A model generated the notes under the pieces. The model was not told where the DNA came from and made no database searches. It saw only the letters and a program-made list of their open reading frames with translations. 64,000 nt of DNA from an uncultured Vibrio sp. (lineage in GTDB: Bacteria; Pseudomonadota; Gammaproteobacteria; Enterobacterales; Vibrionaceae). Shown here piece by piece: positions 20,623 through 32,367 of the stretch. Position 1 is the stretch's first letter. Each line of letters opens with the position of its first letter. Made by a program: the position numbers and the translations under genes. Where the stretch lies: positions 1-64,000 of the forward strand of contig NZ_CANLBV010000006.1 in the NCBI RefSeq assembly GCF_947488985.1. Reading direction: 5' to 3'.

Positions 20623-20648
20623 AAGCGGCCAGCTAAGCCGCTTTTTTC
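20623..20648 (+). terminator. Terminator of oxyR2
   Basis: The stem AAGCGGC/GCCGCTT is followed by a T-run, in the gap between the convergent oxyR2 and CBS-protein genes. Confidence 0.8.
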
Positions 20649-20662
20649 ATGTTTTCTAATCG

Positions 20663-21088
20663 TTACTCGACTTCTTGCTGCAGCTCTAACAAATTGATCG
20701 CTATCGTCACAAAATCACTGTCGGTAATAATGCCGACTAACTCGTGGTTTTCTACGACAGGTAAGCAGCCCACTTTGTGTTTTTGCATATAGATAGCCGA
20801 CTCTTTTAGCCCGGCTCTCGGCTCTACAGACATGACGCTCTTGTGCATGATGTCGTTGAGAGGAGTAGCAAGCGTAAAAGATTGAGCTTGCGGGATGTTT
20901 TGCAGGCTAGACTCTTGAGCGGCTAGCACGTCTCGTTGTGTTACAACGCCAAGTAGCTTTCTATCGGCATCGACGACCGGAATATGGCGAATATCCAGTG
21001 CTTCCATCATGTGTTTAGCATCGGCCAATGAGTGCGAACGCAATAGGGTATGAGGGTTGCGAGTCATCATATCTTCAACCTTGATCAT
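20663..21088 (-). CDS. CBS-domain protein, 141 aa
   Basis: Consists only of two CBS repeats (about 5-60 and 75-135): MTRNPHTLL...IRHIPVVDADRKLLGVVTQRD and MHKSVMSVEP...VGCLPVVENHELVGIITDSDF. Such tandem pairs bind adenosyl ligands (AMP, ATP, SAM) and act as regulatory modules; the partner here is unknown. AAGGAGGT precedes the ATG at ideal distance. It is monocistronic and divergent from queA. The sequence does not reveal its ligand or target. Confidence 0.9.
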   Translation of the reverse strand: MIKVEDMMTRNPHTLLRSHSLADAKHMMEALDIRHIPVVDADRKLLGVVTQRDVLAAQESSLQNIPQAQSFTLATPLNDIMHKSVMSVEPRAGLKESAIYMQKHKVGCLPVVENHELVGIITDSDFVTIAINLLELQQEVE

Positions 21089-22476
<1,388 letters not shown>

Positions 22477-22624
22477 TTTTAGCGGTTTATAAGCGATACA
22501 CATATTATATTTACGAGTGCTAGCAGTACGCTAGGAGCCGGGCAGGGTATCTGTCTAATCTCTCGCAAGGATTACGCGACCGCTCCTCATAGAGCTCATT
22601 AGACTGAACTTTCGTTTAGACTAA

Positions 22625-23809
<1,185 letters not shown>

Positions 23810-23824
23810 TATTTCTTTTTTGCG

Positions 23825-23855
23825 AGCCCTATCTCTTTTACGAGAGCTAGGGCTT
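23825..23855 (+). other. Intercistronic hairpin tgt-yajC
   Basis: AGCCCTA pairs with TAGGGCT, and CTCT/AGAG extends the stem past a mismatch. No T-run follows, so it looks like a processing or stability element rather than a terminator. Confidence 0.5.
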
Positions 23856-23919
23856 GAAAATGAAGGGATGCAACCCAATTAGACAAACAATTACGAAAAT
23901 ATAATAGAGGATGTTTTAA

Positions 23920-24249
23920 ATGTTTATTTCTCAAGCTCACGCAGCAGCAGAAGGTACACCAGCAGGCGGCGGTTTCGAAATGCTTATCATGCTAGGTATG
24001 TTCGCAGTGATCTTCTACTTCATGATTTACCGCCCACAAGCTAAGCGTGTTAAAGAGCATAAGAACCTTATGGCTTCAATGGGTAAAGGCGATGAGGTTC
24101 TTACAAGCGGTGGCCTTATCGGTAAGATCACTAAGATTGCAGAAGACAGCGACTACGTTGCTATCGAACTGAACGTAAACAACGAAGTCGTTATCAAGAA
24201 AGACTTCATTACAGCAGTGCTACCTAAAGGTACTCTGAAATCTCTATAA
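23920..24249 (+). CDS. yajC: Sec translocon accessory subunit YajC
   Basis: Small inner-membrane protein that associates with SecDF and SecYEG. The 109-aa protein has one membrane helix (about 20-38, MLIMLGMFAVIFYFMIYRPQ) followed by the conserved RPQAKRVKEHKNL and a cytoplasmic SH3-like tail with GDEVLTSGGLIGKI. AGAGGA lies upstream of the start. secD follows 20 bases downstream. Confidence 0.97.
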   Translation: MFISQAHAAAEGTPAGGGFEMLIMLGMFAVIFYFMIYRPQAKRVKEHKNLMASMGKGDEVLTSGGLIGKITKIAEDSDYVAIELNVNNEVVIKKDFITAVLPKGTLKSL

Positions 24250-24269
24250 ACAGCTAGAGGATCCTCGCT

Positions 24270-26126
24270 GTGCTAAACCGTTACCCGTTATGGAAGTACT
24301 TGATGGTAGTGTTTACTATTGCTATCGCTGCGTTGTACGCACTTCCGAATATATACGGTGAAGATCCGGCAGTTCAAGTTACAGGGGCGCGTGGCGCCTC
24401 TGTAAATATGTCTACGCTGGATGCTGTCACCAATGCTCTTGAAGCAGAAAACCTTTCTACTAAATCCGTTGCTCTCGAAGACGGTTCCATTCTTGTTCGC
24501 TTTAACGACACAGATTCTCAAATTAGTGCCCGTGATGTCATCACAGAAGCTTTAGACGAAGACGTAATCGTTGCTTTAAACCTAGCGGCTTCTACTCCAC
24601 ACTGGCTTGAATCTATTGGTGCTGCACCAATGAAGCTTGGTCTTGACCTACGTGGTGGTGTTCACTTCTTGATGGAAGTGGATATGGACGCGGCAATGCA
24701 AAAGCTGGTTGGTCAGCAAGAAGAAGCCTTCCGCAGTGAACTTCGTGAAGAGAAAATCCGTTACCGTGCGATTCGCCCATCGGGTAAAGATGCGGTTGAA
24801 GTGCTGCTACGTAATGAAGAGCAGCTTGCTCAAGCGAAATCACTACTGCAATCTAAGCACCAAGACATGACGTTTGTAGATTCTGAATCTAACGGTCGCT
24901 TCTCTTTGGTTGCTAATTTCACGGATGCTCGTCTTCAAGAGATCCGTAATTATGCGGTAGAGCAGAATATTACCATTCTACGTAACCGTGTTAACGAACT
25001 TGGTGTTGCTGAGCCTTTGGTTCAACGTCAAGGGGCTAGCCGTATCGTTGTTGAGTTACCTGGTGTTCAAGACACAGCGCGTGCTAAAGAAATTCTTGGC
25101 GCGACGGCAACGCTTGAATTCCGAGAAGTTGATAGCAGTGCTGACTTAGCCGCTGCCGTTTCTGGTCGTGCCCCAGCGGGTAGCGAAATAAAGGAAGATC
25201 GTGATGGTCGCCCTGTGGTACTTAAGAAGCGCGTTATCTTAGGCGGTTCAAGTATTACAGATGCAAGTTCAAGTGTTGATGAGTATGGTCGTCCACAAGT
25301 TAACATCTCGCTAGACAGCGAAGGTGGTAGCAAGATGTCTGCATTCTCTCGTCAAAATATCGGTAAGCTTATGGCGACGGTATTTGCAGAGTACAAAGAC
25401 AGCGGTCGTAAAACACCGGAAGGCCGCGTTATCTTAAGTAAGCACGAAGAAGTGATTAACCAAGCAACGATTCAATCTGCACTTGGCCGTAACTTCCGTA
25501 TTACAGGTATCGACTCAGCGGCTGAAGCTCATAATTTAGCACTTCTACTGCGTGCTGGTGCCTTAATTGCGCCTATTTCGATTGTAGAAGAACGTACGAT
25601 TGGTCCATCTATGGGTCAGCAAAATATCGATATGGGTATCATGGCGATGGTTTGGGGTATGGCTGCAGTTATGTTGTTTACGCTGCTTTACTACCGTCGC
25701 TTTGGTCTTATCGCGAACATTGCGTTAATGGCGAACTTGGTGTTAATTATCGGCGTTATGTCGATGATTCCGGGGGCAACCATGACCTTACCAGGCATTG
25801 CCGGTATCGTATTGACCGTTGGTATGGCGGTTGATGCAAACGTTCTGATCTTCGAGCGTATACGTGAAGAGATTCGAGAGGGACGCAGCCCGCAGCAAGC
25901 GATTCACCAAGGTTACGCAAACGCATTCAGTACTATTGCCGATGCCAATATCACCACACTACTAACAGCAATCATTCTATTCGCTGTAGGTACAGGTGCT
26001 ATCAAGGGCTTCGCGGTAACGCTGTCTATCGGTATCTTGACCTCTATGTTTACAGCTATTATCGGAACACGTTGTATCGTGAACCTGATGTATGGCGGTA
26101 AACGCGTTAAAAAATTGTCGATCTAA
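24270..26126 (+). CDS. secD: Protein translocase subunit SecD
   Basis: RND-type membrane protein that uses the proton-motive force to pull proteins through SecYEG on the periplasmic side. The 618-aa protein has TM1 (about 8-26), a large periplasmic P1 domain and five C-terminal helices. Signatures are [29 protein letters not shown] and the [13 protein letters not shown] motif with the functional Asp in TM4. It starts at GTG 24270 after TAGAGGATCC. It forms an operon with yajC and secF, 14 bases apart. Confidence 0.97.
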   Translation: MLNRYPLWKYLMVVFTIAIAALYALPNIYGEDPAVQVTGARGASVNMSTLDAVTNALEAENLSTKSVALEDGSILVRFNDTDSQISARDVITEALDEDVIVALNLAASTPHWLESIGAAPMKLGLDLRGGVHFLMEVDMDAAMQKLVGQQEEAFRSELREEKIRYRAIRPSGKDAVEVLLRNEEQLAQAKSLLQSKHQDMTFVDSESNGRFSLVANFTDARLQEIRNYAVEQNITILRNRVNELGVAEPLVQRQGASRIVVELPGVQDTARAKEILGATATLEFREVDSSADLAAAVSGRAPAGSEIKEDRDGRPVVLKKRVILGGSSITDASSSVDEYGRPQVNISLDSEGGSKMSAFSRQNIGKLMATVFAEYKDSGRKTPEGRVILSKHEEVINQATIQSALGRNFRITGIDSAAEAHNLALLLRAGALIAPISIVEERTIGPSMGQQNIDMGIMAMVWGMAAVMLFTLLYYRRFGLIANIALMANLVLIIGVMSMIPGATMTLPGIAGIVLTVGMAVDANVLIFERIREEIREGRSPQQAIHQGYANAFSTIADANITTLLTAIILFAVGTGAIKGFAVTLSIGILTSMFTAIIGTRCIVNLMYGGKRVKKLSI

Positions 26127-26140
26127 GGCTAGGAATTAAT

Positions 26141-27088
26141 ATGTTTCAGATTCTAAAAGCAGACAAAATGATCGACTTTATGCGTTGGTCAAAAGTGGCG
26201 TTTGTTTTATCTATCTTAATGATTGGTACGGCTATCTTTACCCTAACAACGAAATCGTTAAACTGGGGACTAGATTTTACAGGCGGTACTCTGATTGAAG
26301 TTGGTTTTGAACAACCGGCACACCTTCCTGATATCCGTAGCGCACTAGAAGCTGAAGGCTTTGGCGATGCAACGGTACAGAACTTCGGTTCAGCTCGTGA
26401 TGTAATGGTTCGTTTACGTCCACGTGAAGGCGTAGCGGGCGAAACACTGGGTAACCAGATCCTTTCTGCGATTGAGAGCGGTACTGGTGAGCAAGTTGAA
26501 ATGCGTCGTATCGAATTCGTTGGCCCTAACGTGGGTGACGAATTAACAGAAGCGGGTGGTCTTGCTATCCTTGTTTCTCTTATTTGTATCTTGATTTACG
26601 TATCGGTGCGATTCGAATGGCGTTTGGCTGCGGGTGCGGTACTCGCACTGGCGCACGACGTTATCATCACCCTGGGTGTGTTCTCTCTAATGCAAATTGA
26701 GGTCGACCTTACCATCGTAGCAGCCTTGCTAACGGTTGTTGGTTACTCTCTCAATGATACCATTGTTGTATTCGACCGCATCCGTGAGAACTTCCGTAAG
26801 ATGCGTAAAGGGGAAGCGCCTGAAGTGCTGAACAGCTCAATTACACAAACATTGAGCCGTACCTTGATCACTTCTGGTACCACGTTATTCGTAGTTATCG
26901 CACTGTTTGCACAAGGTGGCGCTATGATTCACGGCTTTGCGACTGCGCTTCTACTGGGTATTACGATTGGTACTTACTCTTCTATCTACGTAGCATCTGC
27001 AGTGGCGATGAAGTTAGGTATTGCGCGTGAACACCTAATGCCACCACAAGTGGACAAAGAAGGTGAAGAGTTTGATGAGATGCCTTAG
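26141..27088 (+). CDS. secF: Protein translocase subunit SecF
   Basis: Partner of SecD in the Sec accessory complex. The 315-aa protein has TM1 (about 16-36), a short periplasmic P4 domain beginning NWGLDFTGGTLIEVGF, and five helices with GYSLNDTIVVFDRIREN, the SecF counterpart of the SecD proton-path motif. A strong terminator follows, ending the queA-to-secF set. No VemP-like regulatory leader is present, consistent with this being the constitutive secDF copy. Confidence 0.97.
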   Translation: MFQILKADKMIDFMRWSKVAFVLSILMIGTAIFTLTTKSLNWGLDFTGGTLIEVGFEQPAHLPDIRSALEAEGFGDATVQNFGSARDVMVRLRPREGVAGETLGNQILSAIESGTGEQVEMRRIEFVGPNVGDELTEAGGLAILVSLICILIYVSVRFEWRLAAGAVLALAHDVIITLGVFSLMQIEVDLTIVAALLTVVGYSLNDTIVVFDRIRENFRKMRKGEAPEVLNSSITQTLSRTLITSGTTLFVVIALFAQGGAMIHGFATALLLGITIGTYSSIYVASAVAMKLGIAREHLMPPQVDKEGEEFDEMP

Positions 27089-27115
27089 GCCTTGGCTTAA
27101 TAAGTTTCGCTAAAC

Positions 27116-27152
27116 TAAAAAAACCGCTAGGCAACTAGCGGTTTTTTTTACG
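27116..27152 (+). terminator. Terminator of the yajC-secDF operon
   Basis: The 10-bp stem AAACCGCTAG/CTAGCGGTTT closes on a GCAA loop and is flanked by A- and T-runs. Confidence 0.95.
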
Positions 27153-27251
27153 TCTGTATTTTGTCGATAAGCTCAACGTAACTTATCGGCGAGTTGAGTT
27201 GCACTTACTGTAACCAAGAGCCACCATTCTCGTATCTCAAATCGCAGATGT

Positions 27252-27282
27252 AAAAAAGCCTCGCAAATTGCGAGGCTTTAGA
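27252..27282 (-). terminator. Terminator of suhB
   Basis: The stem AAGCCTCGCAA/TTGCGAGGCTT is followed on the minus strand by a T6 run, 47 bases past the suhB stop. Confidence 0.9.
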
Positions 27283-27328
27283 ATTTCGGTAGTCCCTTTA
27301 AACAGGGAGCGTTAACGTAAGGTCTGAA

Positions 27329-28132
27329 TTACTTCAGCATACCTTCGTTAGCGTGCTCACGAACGTGCTTAAGAATAGACTTAACACCACGTGCGCTTGA
27401 AGCAACAACATTACCAGACGTCATGTAATCAGTACCACCAGCAAAGTCAGTCATGATAGCACCAGCTTCACGAGCGATTAGGTCGCCAGCAGCTAGATCC
27501 CATGGCTTAAGACCAAGCTCTAGGTAACCATCAACACGGCCAGCTGCTAGGTAACATAGGTCAAGAGCAGGAGAACCTGTACGGCGGAAATCAGCACAGT
27601 CAATGAATAGACCAGAGATGATCTTCATGAAAGATTCAGAGTGTTGTTTTTGTTTGAATGGGAAACCCGTCGCTAGAACAGTACCTTGAAGGTCTTTCAG
27701 TTGAGTTACACGCATACGAGCGTTGTTAAGTTGAGCGCCAGCGCCACGTTGAGCTGTGAATAGCTCGTTTAGCATTGGGTCATAAACACAAGCGACTTCT
27801 GTACGACCGTTCATGCGAACTGCGATAGATACAGAGAAGTGAGGGAAACCTTTTACAAAGTTGTTGGTGCCATCTAGTGGGTCAACGATCCATTGTACAT
27901 CAGAGTCTTTACCTTCAGTCAGGCCTTTCTCTTCAGAAATAATGCTGTGCTCTGGGTAAGATGCTTTGATTGTCTCAATGATCATGTACTCTGCTTCTTG
28001 AGCAATATTAGTAACGTAATCGTTGTTACCTTTTAGAGACGATTCGATCTTATCAGTTGTTTCTAGAGATTTAGCAATATGGTTGCCAGCTTTACGCGCA
28101 GCGCGTATCGCAATGTTTAGCATTGGATGCAT
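27329..28132 (-). CDS. suhB: Inositol monophosphatase-family protein SuhB
   Basis: In E. coli SuhB is both a magnesium-dependent inositol-1-phosphatase and an RNA polymerase-bound factor in rRNA antitermination. The 267-aa protein (E. coli 267) has the metal-binding IISEEKG, WIVDPLDGTNNFVKGFPHF and WDLAAGDLIAREAGA motifs. It is divergent from trmJ and has its own terminator. ATG 28132 begins MHPMLNIAIRAARKAG, matching the family. Confidence 0.96.
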   Translation of the reverse strand: MHPMLNIAIRAARKAGNHIAKSLETTDKIESSLKGNNDYVTNIAQEAEYMIIETIKASYPEHSIISEEKGLTEGKDSDVQWIVDPLDGTNNFVKGFPHFSVSIAVRMNGRTEVACVYDPMLNELFTAQRGAGAQLNNARMRVTQLKDLQGTVLATGFPFKQKQHSESFMKIISGLFIDCADFRRTGSPALDLCYLAAGRVDGYLELGLKPWDLAAGDLIAREAGAIMTDFAGGTDYMTSGNVVASSARGVKSILKHVREHANEGMLK

Positions 28133-28313
28133 ATGGTTTTTCCCACAAGATGTTAAAGAACAGGTTAAAGCGGCGGCGAGTATACCAAAGTTTTCGCAAA
28201 AGGGAAGTGGTTATTTTTTGAACTCTTGGGTTCATATTGCACTAAGGGTCTGACCATTTTACTTTGCTATGTGTTAATATCTCGCGATTATTTTTAAAGT
28301 GGTGTCATATAGC

Positions 28314-29042
28314 ATGTTAGACAATGTAAAAGTCGTTCTGGTTGGTACGTCTCATTCGGGAAATATTGGATCAGCAGCTCGCGCAATGAAAGTGATGGGT
28401 TTGAGTCAATTGGTTCTTGTAGACCCTCAATGTGAAGTTGACGAACAGACCTTAGCACTGGCTGCGGGTGCAGGTGACATCGCAGAAAATGCGACCATCG
28501 TTTCAACGCTAGATGAAGCGGTGAAAGATTGCGGTTTGGTCGTCGGTTCGAGTGCACGTTCACGTACGCTTGAATGGCCAATGCTTGAGCCTCGCGAATG
28601 CGGACAAAAGTTTGCGGTTGAAGGTCAGAAGCATCCAGTGGCATTAGTGTTTGGTCGTGAGCGCACCGGCTTAACTAACGATGAGCTTCAGAAGTGCCAT
28701 TATCACGTATGTATCCCTGCTAACCCAGAGTACAGCTCGCTCAACCTAGCAATGGCGGTACAGACTCTGAGTTATGAAGTGCGCGTGGCACACCTTGATA
28801 TGGTCGCTAGCCAATACCAACCACAACAGCAAGATGAATACCCTCGTCACGAAGAACTAGAAATGTTCTATGAGCACCTTGAAAAAGTGATCATTGATAC
28901 CCAATTCATCTCTAAGGATAAGCCGGGTCAAGTGATGAACAAGCTACGTCGTCTTTTCAGTAGAGCTCGTCCTGAGCTGCAAGAAATCAATACGCTACGT
29001 GGTATTTTGACTTCTATTGAGAAGAGTAAAAGCGACAAATAA
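28314..29042 (+). CDS. trmJ: tRNA (cytidine/uridine-2'-O-)-methyltransferase TrmJ
   Basis: SPOUT-fold, SAM-dependent enzyme that methylates the 2'-OH of nucleotide 32 in several tRNAs. The open frame reaches a GTG at 28299, but the family begins at [26 protein letters not shown], so ATG 28314 is chosen, giving 242 aa. Motifs: [15 protein letters not shown] and [17 protein letters not shown], which forms part of the SAM-binding knot. It precedes iscR, as in E. coli, but the IscR operators between them make the isc genes a separate unit. Confidence 0.95.
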   Translation: MLDNVKVVLVGTSHSGNIGSAARAMKVMGLSQLVLVDPQCEVDEQTLALAAGAGDIAENATIVSTLDEAVKDCGLVVGSSARSRTLEWPMLEPRECGQKFAVEGQKHPVALVFGRERTGLTNDELQKCHYHVCIPANPEYSSLNLAMAVQTLSYEVRVAHLDMVASQYQPQQQDEYPRHEELEMFYEHLEKVIIDTQFISKDKPGQVMNKLRRLFSRARPELQEINTLRGILTSIEKSKSDK

Positions 29043-29065
29043 AGCCCCAAAGTAGCTAGGGTTAA

Positions 29066-29088
29066 ATACCTGACTAAAATAGTCAACT
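29066..29088 (+). promoter_or_regulatory. IscR type-1 site, upstream copy
   Basis: AAATACCTGACTAAAATAGTC followed by AA resembles the type-1 IscR motif (ATAxxTGACxxxxxxAGTCxxGTAT). It lies 70-92 bases before iscR and forms a tandem with the next site. Confidence 0.8.
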
Positions 29089-29090
29089 AA

Positions 29091-29115
29091 ATACTTGACC
29101 ATTTTAGTCGGGTAT
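29091..29115 (+). promoter_or_regulatory. IscR type-1 site overlapping the isc promoter
   Basis: ATACTTGACCATTTTAGTCG followed by GGTAT is a near-perfect type-1 IscR operator. TTGACC inside it can serve as the -35, so holo-IscR would block the promoter. Confidence 0.9.
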
Positions 29116-29157
29116 GGGAAGATTCCAACCACATAAACAATGTGGATACGGTGTGAT

Positions 29158-29679
29158 ATGAAACTTACATCTAAAGGAAGATATGCGGTAACAGCTATGC
29201 TAGATGTAGCGCTGCATTCGCAAAAGACCCCAGTTCCTCTGGCTGATATCTCAGAGCGACAGGGCATCTCGTTATCTTACTTAGAACAACTATTTTCTAA
29301 GTTACGTAAAGCTGGCTTAGTTGCGAGTGTTCGTGGTCCTGGCGGTGGTTACCGTTTAGGTGCTAACGCGAGTGATATCGCTGTCGGAACAGTGATTGCA
29401 GCAGTAGACGAATCTGTCGATGCAACTAAGTGTCACGGTCGAGCTGACTGCCAAGGCGGTAGTCGTTGTTTAACTCACACCCTTTGGCGTGATCTAAGCT
29501 CCCGTATTAGCAGCTTCTTAAATGACATTACGCTCGGGGAGCTAATGAAAGATAACGAAGTTATAGAGATTTCCGATCGTCAAGATATCGATCTTGCGGT
29601 TAATAATGGTTTTGCACATAAAAATACGAGCACTACAACGATTAGTGCAGCGCCTAATGGTGTTAATGCCCGCTCTTAG
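29158..29679 (+). CDS. iscR: Iron-sulfur cluster regulator IscR
   Basis: Rrf2-family repressor that binds a [2Fe-2S] cluster and shuts down its own operon when clusters are plentiful. ATG 29158 ([15 protein letters not shown]) is chosen over the in-frame 29140 by family alignment, giving 173 aa. The winged HTH has [15 protein letters not shown]. Cluster ligands Cys 92, Cys 98, Cys 104 and His 107 are all present at the E. coli positions. Two type-1 sites upstream show negative autoregulation. It is the first gene of the complete isc operon. Confidence 0.97.
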   Translation: MKLTSKGRYAVTAMLDVALHSQKTPVPLADISERQGISLSYLEQLFSKLRKAGLVASVRGPGGGYRLGANASDIAVGTVIAAVDESVDATKCHGRADCQGGSRCLTHTLWRDLSSRISSFLNDITLGELMKDNEVIEISDRQDIDLAVNNGFAHKNTSTTTISAAPNGVNARS

Positions 29680-29706
29680 CGGTCAGTTTTTACATTGGAG
29701 TAGAAA

Positions 29707-30921
29707 ATGAAACTGCCTATTTACTTTGACTATTCAGCTACATGCCCAGTCGATCCACGTGTTGCTGAAAAAATGGTTCAGTGCATGACGATGGACGGTA
29801 ACTTCGGTAACCCTGCATCTCGTTCACACCGTTATGGCTGGCAGGCAGAAGAATCAGTAGATAATGCTCGTGAGCAAATTGCCGATCTACTAAATGCAGA
29901 CCCTCGTGAGATTGTCTTCACATCGGGTGCTACAGAATCAGATAACCTTGCTATCAAAGGTGCAGCGCACTTTTACGAGAAGAAAGGTAAGCACGTCATC
30001 ACGTGCAAAACAGAACACAAAGCGGTTCTTGATCCATGCCGTCAACTAGAGCGTGAAGGTTTTGAGGTTACGTACCTAGAGCCAGAAGCAAATGGTATTA
30101 TCGATCTAGATAAGCTACAAGCTGCAATGCGTGAAGATACGGTTCTCGTTTCTATCATGCACGTAAACAACGAGATTGGTGTTATCCAAGATATCTCAGC
30201 AATCGGCGAATTATGTCGTGCTCGCAAGATCATCTTCCACGTTGATGCGGCACAGTCTGCGGGTAAAATTCCACTAGATGTAAAAGAGATGAAAGTGGAC
30301 CTAATCTCTCTTTCTGCACACAAAGTCTACGGCCCTAAAGGCATCGGCGCTTTGTACGTTCGTCGTAAGCCACGTATTCGCCTAGAAGCGCAAATGCACG
30401 GCGGCGGCCATGAGCGTGGTTTCCGCTCAGGCACACTTGCGACTCACCAAATTGTTGGTATGGGCGAAGCTTTTGCTGTTGCCAAGCAAGATATGCAGAA
30501 AGATTACGATCACGCATTAGCACTTCGTGAACGCCTCCTGAAAGGTGTTCAAGATTTAGAAGCGGTAACGGTGAACGGCGATTTAGACCAACGTGTACCT
30601 CATAACCTAAACGTGAGCTTCGCTTTCGTTGAAGGTGAATCTCTACTTATGTCTCTAAAAGACTTAGCGGTTTCATCGGGTTCTGCATGTACATCAGCAA
30701 GCTTGGAGCCTTCATACGTTCTACGTGCGCTGGGTTTAAATGACGAACTGGCACACAGCTCGGTACGTTTCTCATTCGGCCGTTTTACAACGGAAGAAGA
30801 AATCGACTACGCGATTGCACAAATTCGCGTAGCGGTAAACAAATTACGCGACATGTCTCCTCTATGGGATATGTATAAAGAAGGGATTGATTTGAACACG
30901 GTTGAGTGGGCTCATCACTAA
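29707..30921 (+). CDS. iscS: Cysteine desulfurase IscS
   Basis: PLP enzyme that takes sulfur from cysteine and passes it to IscU, thiolation enzymes and others. The 404 aa equal the E. coli length. Motifs: [15 protein letters not shown], the PLP lysine in [12 protein letters not shown], and the mobile-loop catalytic cysteine in [20 protein letters not shown] precedes the ATG, 28 bases after iscR. It supplies sulfur to the scaffold encoded next. Confidence 0.98.
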   Translation: MKLPIYFDYSATCPVDPRVAEKMVQCMTMDGNFGNPASRSHRYGWQAEESVDNAREQIADLLNADPREIVFTSGATESDNLAIKGAAHFYEKKGKHVITCKTEHKAVLDPCRQLEREGFEVTYLEPEANGIIDLDKLQAAMREDTVLVSIMHVNNEIGVIQDISAIGELCRARKIIFHVDAAQSAGKIPLDVKEMKVDLISLSAHKVYGPKGIGALYVRRKPRIRLEAQMHGGGHERGFRSGTLATHQIVGMGEAFAVAKQDMQKDYDHALALRERLLKGVQDLEAVTVNGDLDQRVPHNLNVSFAFVEGESLLMSLKDLAVSSGSACTSASLEPSYVLRALGLNDELAHSSVRFSFGRFTTEEEIDYAIAQIRVAVNKLRDMSPLWDMYKEGIDLNTVEWAHH

Positions 30922-30954
30922 TCTCACGGAAATAGAGGATGCGAGGTAACTATC

Positions 30955-31332
30955 ATGGCATATAGCGAAAAAGTAATTGATCACTACGAAAACCCACGCA
31001 ATGTAGGTTCGTTTGATAAAGAAGACCCAAGCGTTGGTAGCGGCATGGTTGGCGCGCCAGCTTGTGGTGACGTAATGAAGCTGCAAATTAAGGTAACGCC
31101 AGAAGGTATTATCGAAGATGCAAAATTCAAAACTTACGGTTGCGGTAGCGCAATTGCTTCTAGTTCACTCGTTACTGAGTGGGTGAAAGGCAAAAGCATC
31201 GATGAAGCGGCTGCTATCAAAAACTCTGAAATCGCAGAAGAGCTAGAGTTGCCACCAGTGAAAGTTCACTGTTCAATTCTTGCTGAAGATGCTATTAAAG
31301 CGGCAGTTGCGGATTACAAAAAGAAGCGTTAA
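30955..31332 (+). CDS. iscU: Iron-sulfur scaffold IscU
   Basis: Scaffold on which [2Fe-2S] and [4Fe-4S] clusters are built. The 125-aa protein has ligand cysteines 37 (GAPACGD), 63 (YGCGSAI) and 106 (VHCSIL), and the chaperone-recognition motif LPPVK that HscA binds. A GAGGTAAC RBS is present. A stable hairpin follows the gene, before iscA. Confidence 0.98.
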   Translation: MAYSEKVIDHYENPRNVGSFDKEDPSVGSGMVGAPACGDVMKLQIKVTPEGIIEDAKFKTYGCGSAIASSSLVTEWVKGKSIDEAAAIKNSEIAEELELPPVKVHCSILAEDAIKAAVADYKKKR

Positions 31333-31369
31333 TCGTTTTTTTCGTCATCACGAAAAATAATCAATATTT

Positions 31370-31390
31370 GGGAGCACCCTTTGTGCTCCC
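31370..31390 (+). other. Intercistronic hairpin iscU-iscA
   Basis: An 8-bp perfect stem GGGAGCAC/GTGCTCCC with a 5-base loop and no T-run after it. It may mark RNA processing or protect the upstream iscRSU mRNA. Confidence 0.65.
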
Positions 31391-31428
31391 CCTGAGCTCT
31401 CAATTTATATAAAACACAAGGTTGTAGT

Positions 31429-31752
31429 ATGGCCATCACCATGACAGATACGGCGGCAAGCCGAGTTCAAGCTTTCTTAGATAACCGAGGTAAAGGTATC
31501 GGGTTACGCTTAGCGGTTAAAACCACTGGCTGTTCAGGGATGGCGTATGTACTAGAGTTCGTTGACGAGCTTAACGAAGAAGACCAAGTGTTCGAGCATT
31601 CAGGTGTTAAGGTCATCATTGATCCAAAGAGCCTAGTTTACCTAGACGGAACTGAGCTTAATTACGTAAAAGAAGGCCTAAACGAAGGTTTTGAATTCAA
31701 CAACCCTAACGCAAAAGGCGAATGTGGTTGTGGTGAAAGCTTTAATGTATAA
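31429..31752 (+). CDS. iscA: A-type iron-sulfur carrier IscA
   Basis: Carrier that delivers clusters or iron to target enzymes. The 107-aa protein (E. coli 107) has the three conserved cysteines, in [10 protein letters not shown] and the C-terminal GECGCGESF. It is separated from iscU by 96 bases containing a hairpin, more than in most of the operon, so its expression may differ from iscRSU. Confidence 0.97.
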   Translation: MAITMTDTAASRVQAFLDNRGKGIGLRLAVKTTGCSGMAYVLEFVDELNEEDQVFEHSGVKVIIDPKSLVYLDGTELNYVKEGLNEGFEFNNPNAKGECGCGESFNV

Positions 31753-31787
31753 ACGCTTACAGCGTTTATAGTAAGCGAAGAATAAAA

Positions 31788-31812
31788 TTAGGCTCTAAGT
31801 AAAGAGCCTAAA
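31788..31812 (+). other. Intercistronic hairpin iscA-hscB
   Basis: TTAGGCTCT pairs with AGAGCCTAA around a short AAGTA-type loop. No T-run follows, so it is unlikely to be a full terminator. Confidence 0.55.
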
Positions 31813-31829
31813 CTTAGGACCACCGTTAC

Positions 31830-32345
31830 ATGAATCATTTCGAATTATTTGGGCTACCACTTCAGTTTCAGCTGGATGGTAGCCTTCTTTCTTCTCAGTT
31901 TAGAGATCTGCAACGCCAATTCCACCCTGATAAGTTTGCCACTGCTTCTGAGCGTGATCGCCTGTTAGCCGTGCAAAAAGCCGCGCAAATCAATGATGCG
32001 TATCAGGTGTTGAAGAACCCAATTAGCCGAGCTGAATATCTTTTAGTTCAGCATGGTGAAGATATTCGTGGTGAGCAGCAGACCATGCAAGATCCGATGT
32101 TCCTGATGGAGCAAATGGAGTTGCGTGAAGAGCTGGAAGAGATCGCTGGCCGTTCTGACTCTGAAGATGCTTTGTTTGCATTTGAAGGCAAGGTGAGCAA
32201 AATGTATAAGCAGCAATTGATCGCTATCCAACAAGAGCTCGACAGCGAAGCGTGGTTAGAAGCTGCAGACCGAGTAAGAAAGCTTAAGTTTATTGCAAAA
32301 TTAAAGAATGAAATCGAGTTAGTTGAAGATCGTTTGATCGGCTAG
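31830..32345 (+). CDS. hscB: Co-chaperone HscB
   Basis: J-domain protein that delivers IscU to HscA. The 171-aa protein (E. coli 171) has an N-terminal J domain with the HPD triad in QRQFHPDKF and a C-terminal three-helix bundle that binds IscU. hscA starts 22 bases downstream. Confidence 0.97.
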   Translation: MNHFELFGLPLQFQLDGSLLSSQFRDLQRQFHPDKFATASERDRLLAVQKAAQINDAYQVLKNPISRAEYLLVQHGEDIRGEQQTMQDPMFLMEQMELREELEEIAGRSDSEDALFAFEGKVSKMYKQQLIAIQQELDSEAWLEAADRVRKLKFIAKLKNEIELVEDRLIG

Positions 32346-32367
32346 TTCGTATAACAAGGACACATCC

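Noticed and set aside
23810..24270. VemP-like arrest peptide before secDF
   Set aside because: Only the tgt-yajC hairpin and yajC lie here; VemP belongs to the second secDF copy of some vibrios.
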